The notes under the pieces are model-generated. The model worked only from the letters and a program-made list of their open reading frames with translations, ran no database searches and was not told the origin of the DNA. From Gamarada debralockiae (Eukaryota > Ascomycota > Leotiomycetes > Helotiales > Hyphodiscaceae): 51,302 nucleotides of DNA. The translations under genes and the position numbers were made by a program. Of the stretch, positions 44,729 through 51,302 are shown piece after piece; the stretch's first letter is position 1; each line of letters begins with the position of its first letter. The stretch covers positions 1 to 51,302 of the forward strand of contig NXFV01000558.1 of NCBI GenBank assembly GCA_002803225.1, in the 5' to 3' direction.

Positions 44729-46510
44729 ATGCCGTTCCCCGAAGCCTTAGCCATCATTAGCTTTTCGCTGGGTATCATCACTTTTGCCCAGAATGGGATT
44801 AAAACAATCCGGACGGAGAAGGACAGGTGGCGGGAAGACTCAAACTATATAGAGCTTGTGGAGAAACGGCTCGAATCACTTGAAAGGGCCACTAGAGAGT
44901 GGCGCAAGCGATGGATTGTACCTGACTTTGGAGTCGATAAGCAAGTGGACTACTCCTGTCTGTTTGCGCATATCTGGGGTAACAATTGGGTGACGATTAC
45001 AACCTCCCTGCGGGGCATAGATGGAAACATAACGAGGCTCACACCCATCCTCACTTCGTTTATTCAGAGCAAGCAAGGACGATGCACGAAGATCAAACGA
45101 AGGTTAAATTTGGCTACTGGAGGGAGGGATATAATCGAAGAGAGATTAGAGACACTTAGTAAGAGCTTGGATGAGCTGAAAAAAAGTTCTGACGATCTCT
45201 TCCGAGACAAATGGGCTGGAGACAATGCCCAAATTCGAGAAGATTTGAGTACGATCGAAGATTCTTATATTCGAAAAAGGCTGAGCGAGCTTGTCCTTCT
45301 TAAGCTGGCAGATACTGCGGGAGGTGTCTCCCAGAAGCTATATAGCTCCTGCATGACGGAGCAAGGAGTTCTAAGCAAGCTTCTAATGATCGATTTATTC
45401 CCAACAATCGCAATACCAGGACAGCAGCAGTTAGTCCAATCACGAGAGCGTCAAGAGAATATTTTCAAAGCACTTGCTTTGGGGGAACCACTGGCTTTGG
45501 GAGAACCACTTGCTTTGCGAGAACGCATCTTCTTTACTTTCAACTTCTTGATCAAAAGCCCGGATCATCCCACGTTATACATGAAAACCAGCATTCGGGG
45601 ACTGCAGAATGCAATCGAGAACTCGAGAAACTCCTTGTCTCTAGCGTTTGACGAGGTGTGGAAAGGGGGTCCAAACCAAAGAAGCTGTTTCCTCTCGGAA
45701 GGAACCTGGTTTTCGGTCAGCCAGGATAGCAGAAACAATAACGCAGGATCGGTGGTAGACGACTCCAAAAGCATTCATGAGATGCTGAAAGACAATCCTC
45801 TTGGACCTCCTGCGATGAACATTAAAAGAGCCCAACTAGCTTATTTGCTGGCAGAATTTGGTCTCCTGTTTCTGAAAACACATTGGATGCGGGGTATTTG
45901 TCGGTGTCGCCTCCGGCGGATGATCTTTTCTCATATGCCCGAGTATATGATCAAGCCTGTCTATTCGGTAGCAGGGGATATGACAGGGGCAAATGGAGAT
46001 GCTGTAGCACACAACCCTAGCGAAAATGCTCCCCAGGAAGACCAGCTTGCGGGCGGTGTTGATGGTTGGCAATGCTGGTGCCAGAGCCCAAGACAGTCTA
46101 AACGACCCTTCGGCAAAAGACATTTGCCCTATCTAGGATTACTGCTTGCTGAGATTGCTATTTGCCGGCCAATACACGTCGATGTGATTGTTGACAAGGC
46201 AGGAGCTCATCCACGGCTGAAAATAGGTGAGGAGGAGATGTCAAACATCACTATAGTCAAAAAGGTGTCGCATATTGCAGGCTCTGCTAACTATTCTGAT
46301 GCTGTCGAATATTGTCTCAACAGCGAAATGAAACCGGAGGATGTGGGAGACGATCAATTGAAGGATTATTACGACAAGGTGTTTCTGCAGTGAGTGACTT
46401 CAAAGTTAATCGTTGAATTACACTCAGACGCTAATTTTAACGCTAGACTGTTGAACACACTCGAGACCTTGTTAGTAGATCAATCGCATATTCGGGCAAT
46501 GCGTCGTTAG
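44729..46510 (+). CDS. Fungal DUF7580 protein with HeLo-like N-terminus
   Basis: Two exons (44729-46389, 46447-46510) give 574 residues; the 57-bp GTGAGT...CTAG intron adds a helical C-terminus (LLNTLETLL). The N-terminus, MPFPEALAIISFSLGIITF, is a hydrophobic helix like those opening HeLo or HeLo-like domains, followed by long helices (ELVEKRLESLERATREW; ERLETLSKSLDELKKSSDDL). The C-terminal third has the kinase-like DUF7580 pattern: RAQLAYLLAEFGLLFLKTHWM, LPYLGLLLAEIAICRPI and SDAVEYCLNS. HeLo-type domains act in heterokaryon incompatibility and membrane permeabilisation. Three tandem 18-bp units (LALGEP-type, near 45475-45525) sit in the middle. Assignment of the N-domain is by general pattern; DUF7580 is firmer. 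Confidence 0.7.
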
Positions 46511-48393
46511 ACGTTGCAGTTTTTTGGAGTCTACTAGTTTGAGGTTTTTCTAGACTGTGACAATGGACATATGTTGGAGGATTTGGGGTTGCAAGCTTGG
46601 AGAGCGACTATGTTTCCATTATTTGAGTCATTAAAATTGGAGACAGCTTCTTTCCCCACATGTCCCCGATACAACGAAACCGGTTCAGATCAGCCATGCG
46701 TAGGAAATGAACCCCAAATAGTTGTGTAATTGAATAATTCATTTTGGACACGCTAAGTTACAGTGTCATCATCCAAACCTTCATTCTCCAATGCCAGCTT
46801 GAGGATTGCGATAAGAAAAGTTGGGGATTGCAATAGAGACCGCGCCTTGGGATGTTATTTAACGCTATGCCGAATAAAGATTAATTGGCAACTGGCCAAT
46901 AACTGCCGCCTTGGCGCCGACCACATGGAGTTTGATTCCGCCGACAAAATCACGTGGAATTACAATAGGTAGCGAGAAGTGGCGCACACGTGACACTGGG
47001 AGGTGTGGCGCATGCATGGATAGTGCAGCTAGCGTCTTGGCAATGTGGCTTAGTTTAAATTCTCGAAGTGTTTTAAGGCGGAAGCCGATTTTGCTAGCGA
47101 CTGTATCAGATTCATTAGACTTATTAACTTCTGCTGATTTACTAAGCGGATACTCTGTATCACCGCGATCTTCATGAACAGTTATTGGCACCTTATTAAC
47201 CACTGCTATCTACTCTCTAGTTCTGATCTTATCTACTATTATAGACTCTCTTATCTTTGTCTTAGTAGTTATAGTAGCTCTAAGATCAAGAATCTGGATT
47301 AGATTTATATAGAGACCTAGGTTTATATAGCTGCAGCTATAGTGTCTCTTCTACCTATCTTGCCTCCTTTCTCAGCTGAACATAGATGAGACCATTTGTT
47401 GGCGTCAACTACCCTTTGACTAGTATTGACTCAAGAATTCGTGCTTTGGAAGGAAAGCGAGACTTGAATCGCGAGGTTATAAATTATTATTATATAGGTT
47501 ATTATTACATACTAGAGCTAATTTAATATTTGTTTTAGATTGAGATAAGAGGAAAGGGGGATATTCGAGATGATTCAAAAGAGAATTTTATGGGCATATT
47601 AGTCAGGTAGTCAATTTTTCTCACGCGCTTTTTCTTTTTGCTTCTTTTTTTCTTCGTCTTGGGTAGCCTTGTCTTCTTCCGGATCTGAGTGCGCACATTC
47701 CTTTGGTTGGACATATTAAGACTATCAGGGTGGGTTGAGGTTAGGTGGAGATCGAATAATATTTTCTATCCGAACAACTTCATTCTTGCTGTTTCACTCG
47801 AGATTGGATACGTTTATTTCAACACATTGAAACTCTACAAAAGGAAGGGAGAAAATATATCTATAGTTGCAAGACCAGAGCTCGAGCTATTGTTGGGAAA
47901 CCCGCCTGGTTCTTCTTTGTCTTAAAAAGCCAGATTATATGCCTTTTATAATAAAATAAGGAATTTTTCCCGGCCATGTCTTACCCCCGCTACGTGTGTA
48001 CGACAAAATGACATCGCGACAAGGGTTTTAGGATAAAACAGTCATGACTTATCTTCGTAAAGTCACTCCGTCAACCCGAGAGATACAGACGGGAAGAGGT
48101 ATACGTCTAGAGACTCCTCTACCAGGAACGCCTGATAATCTAATAACATGGAAAGCCTTTCAGAAAAGAACAGAAAGTGAACTAGCGGCAATAGTGACCC
48201 AAGCGATGACAGTGAAACGGATACAGACCTAAATAAGGAGATAGCGTGGGATAGAAGAAAAAGTGAAAGTACTGTAAGGGATACGACTCTAAAGATTGGA
48301 GGCTACTGTTGAAAAGCTTATGCAGCGAAGCTATTAGGTTGTTTAGCTTTAGACCAAGACTCTTCAAGCCCCCTGCGATTCTCCCTCCCTTCG
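46511..48393. other. Non-coding region with an AT-rich, RIP-like patch
   Basis: About 1.9 kb. From 47200 to 47560 TA-rich sequence suggests an old repeat remnant. A minus-strand open stretch at 46865-47203 looks somewhat protein-like (HFSLPIVIPRDFVGG) but lacks an ATG and a known family. Frames at 47689-47925 and 48044-48232 have no recognisable product. Confidence 0.4.
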
Positions 48394-49799
48394 CTATATA
48401 AAGTTCTCTACTTTTATTTCGGTAGGCACTCCCCTCCAAGGACACTCCCCAATCATACAAGACTCATTCCACTGAGCTCTCTTTTCGTACATCTGTCTCA
48501 GGGTAACCCCCGCACCATCATCTTTTGGCCTTCCAACCTCGACGTCTGAGCAAACATGGCGTTGTATGCAATTCCACTCACTTCCCTGCCATACTTTGGC
48601 AATCTCGGCAGCACCTCGAGCTGCTAAGTACAGTGGATCATGCTCAACTCTTTCCCAGTCTTCATAGAGGTATGGTAACTCCATGTTCTCGAGCCCCAGC
48701 TTGACAATTTCTTGAAATTTCCCATTCAAGGCCGCGTCTCCAAAGAGCAGTAGCAAGTCCGGGCTTCGGAACGAGACAGGTGCGTTTTCGATAGCTTCCC
48801 TCACCTTCCTCCAAAACATACTTTCCTCAGGATTCTCCCTCCATCTCTCAAACCCCAAATCCCAGTGCACCGTCTCTTTGATCTCCTCAAAACGATGCGG
48901 TCCCACAACAGCCGTATTACCGACCGCCAAAGAATCATTGGTAAACGATATCGCAAGTGTTTGTTTCCGTGGCAACTCTCTGTCCTCTTTCTCACAAGCT
49001 CGGCTATCGTTCCAATGTTCACAAATGCCATATCCCAGTCCAGCAAAACCGGAAACGACTTGATGAGCGGAGTCAAGGCGGGTTAAGACTTTGTAGCTGC
49101 GGAGATGAGACATGCCTGCTTGGTTGAATGCTTCTTCCAAAGTTTCCCGCTGTAAAAGGGGGAGGCTTGGATGGGTTGCTACTGCGAGGTCAACCTTTGC
49201 GCTGATGTAGTTCTCAGTTGTGGTGCGGAGGAGCTTGATGAATTTACTGAGGATGTCGATATCTGAGCAGGGACTGCTTGCAGTGGCATGGCTTGTGATT
49301 TGCTTGATGGGATCGTTGAGTATGTTTTGAAGCTTATACAAGGTGGAGAGATGGGCAGGACTTGTGTTTCGTTATTAGACCCGAGGACTATCCCGTTGGA
49401 AAGAGTTAGCTTACGATCTCTGTTTCTGAGCCCCCGATAAACGTCTCATGAGTGACTTGTAATCTTCATCACCCTCTACCTGAACCATAATATCAGTATC
49501 GCTCTACGGCGCTTGTCGGGGGCATACCTTGCCAACATTAACCGTTGTTCCATTGTTAAACCTCACAGCTATCGTTCTGTAATTACCAAAAGTCAACAAA
49601 CGGTACACTACCCTCTCCAAAAACAGGCTTACCCATATGAATCCGAGAGTTCAAGTCCAATACCAGGCGCATCCAGCAAAGCTTGGGGAATGCACGACAG
49701 GCATACGGGGAACGGTTCCCAGCGTTGCGCCAGCGTAATGTTGCTGAGTATCAGACCAAGTGTGACCCAGATTCTGATCATAGTGAAGATTGATGTCAT
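48394..49799 (-). CDS. Hsp70/actin-fold-like protein with N-terminal signal segment
   Basis: Four exons (49799-49633, 49576-49528, 49479-49415, 49360-48394) give 415 residues; introns are 48-56 bp and the last has a CTAAT branch site. A signal or anchor helix (MIRIWVTLGLILSNITLA) opens the protein. GIGLELSDSYGTIAVRFNNG, at about 46-65, resembles the phosphate-1 hairpin of the Hsp70/actin ATPase fold. Later segments (SFTNDSLAV, FRSPDLLLLFGDAAL, LYLAARGAAEIAK) fit the divergent Hsp70-like proteins common in filamentous fungi. Catalytic competence is unclear. The ATG at 49799 is chosen over 49844 because it puts the hydrophobic segment nearer the N-terminus. Function unknown. Confidence 0.65.
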
Positions 49800-50430
49800 A
49801 GGATTCGGAGTCTTCGTTGGACTCAAGAAGTCGGAAGAGTGCATGGGAGCAGGATATTGTCTGTGTGGAAAGGCTCGAGGTATTAATTTAAGGGAAACGT
49901 CAGATGAACGGACAAGGAGTCGTACGGCGGGTTTGCTGTTTGATCCTATTGCAAGCTATGATTTGAAGGGTGAAGTCGCAATTCTAGCGCCGCGATCCGC
50001 GAAAAGCAAAGTAGCGAGTTAGACGACTTGGTCTCTGCATGTCCGTGGCTTTATTGGATCCAGAGGGTGTGGCAATCAGTCGGAAAGCTGTGCCTCACCA
50101 GCCCGCGTTCGGGTTCGGGATGATGAGAATATATAACATTCGTACTATTTATCAATCACGACTTCGGGAGCCTTGCGATGACCGGGGCCTGAATTATGAA
50201 GCCGACTTACAGAATGTGCCAGCCGTCGGAGATCACCCCGAAAAAAAGCAACATATATCCGATTATTGCCAGGCGAGTGCCAACGGATCCAGCAAAGCGA
50301 AATCGTCTTCAGCTTCTCACGAAATATGCTCATCTCTCTCATCCATGGCAGCTCTTGGCCAGTCAAGCAATGTCCTAATTTGGCAATCGTTTCGGCCGGT
50401 CCCTAAAAGGATCTATGGACCCTCGGGAGC
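49800..50430. other. No gene recognised
   Basis: Upstream region of the Hsp70-like gene and beyond. Long plus frames at 49513-50022 and 50039-50536 run partly antisense to that gene and show no domain. Confidence 0.4.
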
Positions 50431-51150
50431 TGGGCGAAGAAGGCGAGGCAAACAGCCCTTTCACAAGCAGATGTTTATGCTATACTCGACGACGACAACG
50501 ATTCGGCTGCGGCTCTGCACAAGCCCTTGGCTCTAGCGCATGTTGGTCATCACGGACACGACTCGAATGAGGAGGATAGCTTCGCAGATGAAGCACAGAT
50601 TCAGAGGGATGTTTCTGCGATTCCAGAGGTTCCGCAGACCCAGAAGATATTTACAATGCAACGCCTGAAAAACCCTCAAAGAAAGCTCTTGGATAGCGTA
50701 AGGCGTCCGATTCTCAAGTCGAGCGGAGCAAGAAGAGAAAGCGGAAGAGCAAGGCTGATGGGACTCTAGCTCTCAGCAAGTTCGGTTTTACATCTGGTTC
50801 AGACGACAACCCAGCCTCGGAAATTCTAAAACGAGAGGATCATTCCTGACCGCTACGAAACAGGACCGTGAACAAATTGCTCAGGCCGCAGCTATGCTGT
50901 ACGTCCAAGCCGCCGAAAACGAACAATCATCACCCGAGCAAAGATCTACTCGGTTTCAATGGAGAGAATCCCATTTTACACCAATCAATCAACGGCGCCA
51001 ACGGATGCAAGTTTCCGTGGTGGTTGAATCTACTCATCCTCCTGCCGACATTGAGCCTCTGGTCGAAGAACCCGCAGAGGATGATCCCGCAGAGGATGAT
51101 CCCGCAGAGGATGATCCCGCAGAGGATGATCCCGCAGAGGATGGACTGTA
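50431..51150 (+). pseudogene. Decayed nuclear-type protein gene with acidic repeats
   Basis: Coding-like stretches occur in different + frames: ARQTALSQADVYAILDDDND then LALAHVGHHGH (about 50432-50560); DIYNATPEKPSKKALG then a TAG, and a basic KKRKRKSKADGTLALSKFGFTSG (about 50648-50800) ending at a TGA; and QDREQIAQAAAMLYVQAAEN running to TAA at 51149 through an acidic repeat. Frame changes plus internal stops suggest a pseudogene, unless unseen introns join the pieces. Lys/Arg-rich and acidic blocks suggest a nuclear protein. Family not identified. Confidence 0.4.
51071..51145 (+). repeat. Five tandem copies of a 15-bp unit (CCCGCAGAGGATGAT)
   Basis: Exact 15-bp units at 51071, 51086, 51101 and 51116 and a partial fifth at 51131. 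Being a multiple of three, the unit encodes PAEDD repeats in the frame that continues the preceding remnant. Slippage can change copy number without shifting frame. Confidence 0.9.
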
Positions 51151-51302
51151 AGGATGTTAGTTAGGCTCGTACACACCCATAACCTGGATCAAAGACCACA
51201 GTAACCAGCGACAGCTGGTTATGCCTAACACCGTACTTACCCCTGGACAGCCGCAGAGATCACGCCCCGCGCACATGACAAGCCCGTACGTCCGTAATCG
51301 CC
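51151..51302. other. Window end, no feature
   Basis: About 150 bp after the last stop codon. No motif recognised. Confidence 0.4.

Noticed and set aside
46865..47203. Protein-like minus-strand stretch near an AT-rich patch
   Set aside because: No ATG, no splice partner, no known family; possibly an old repeat remnant but not supportable.

Overview
The window comes from a filamentous ascomycete (Pezizomycotina). Evidence: spliced genes with 44-110 bp GT-AG introns and CTAAC/CTAAT-type branch sites; a Ty3/gypsy element with heavy RIP-type (CpA to TpA) decay; a Zn2Cys6 regulator of AflR type; a fungal sucrose-type symporter; and patatin and HeLo/DUF7580-type cell-death proteins. A leotiomycete is my guess; nothing here proves the class. 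All exon models were built by hand from splice signals, reading frame and family memory, with no transcript data.

Layout. 1-7.2 kb: AT-rich, RIP-decayed repeats, mainly a minus-strand Ty3/gypsy element (419-6302) whose right LTR is strikingly undamaged. 7.8-8.3 kb: stump of a Dal5-type MFS transporter. 8.6-10.3 kb: secreted M28 aminopeptidase. 11.5 kb: a 170-bp MITE. 11.9-25.4 kb, the most interesting part: AflR-like regulator, sucrose/glucoside-type symporter, a Kex2-processed repeat-peptide precursor (16722-18262), a Tc1/mariner insertion, and two UstYa-like proteins on either side of a GNAT acetyltransferase. 25.4-30 kb: mostly non-coding, with two decayed gene remnants. 30.0-30.7 kb: secreted PAN/apple-like protein. 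33.3-40.1 kb: ordinary metabolic genes (FAD amine/amino-acid oxidase, glutathione peroxidase, Gfo/Idh/MocA oxidoreductase, DHDPS-family aldolase). 42.4-46.5 kb: a divergent pair, patatin-like phospholipase and HeLo/DUF7580-type protein. 48.4-49.8 kb: Hsp70/actin-fold protein with a signal segment. 50.4-51.1 kb: a decayed gene with acidic repeats.

The main candidate system is the 11.9-25.4 kb region. The precursor has a signal peptide and 18 copies of an xPEKEKVD-type peptide joined by Lys-Arg. Seven consecutive exons are exactly 60 nt long and in phase 0, and each intron after the second exon falls between the Lys and Arg codons of a Kex2 site. With two UstYa-like double-HxxHC proteins, a regulator, a transporter and an acetyltransferase nearby, the layout resembles fungal dikaritin-type RiPP clusters. 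However, the repeat has no aromatic residue, so the chemistry, if any, would differ from ustiloxin or phomopsin. A 9-mer, ACTTTCGGA, occurs five times, all in the promoter regions of the symporter/precursor pair and the first UstYa-like gene. It is a candidate binding site for the local regulator.

The patatin/DUF7580 pair at 42-46 kb is a second candidate, resembling linked fungal allorecognition or regulated cell-death genes.
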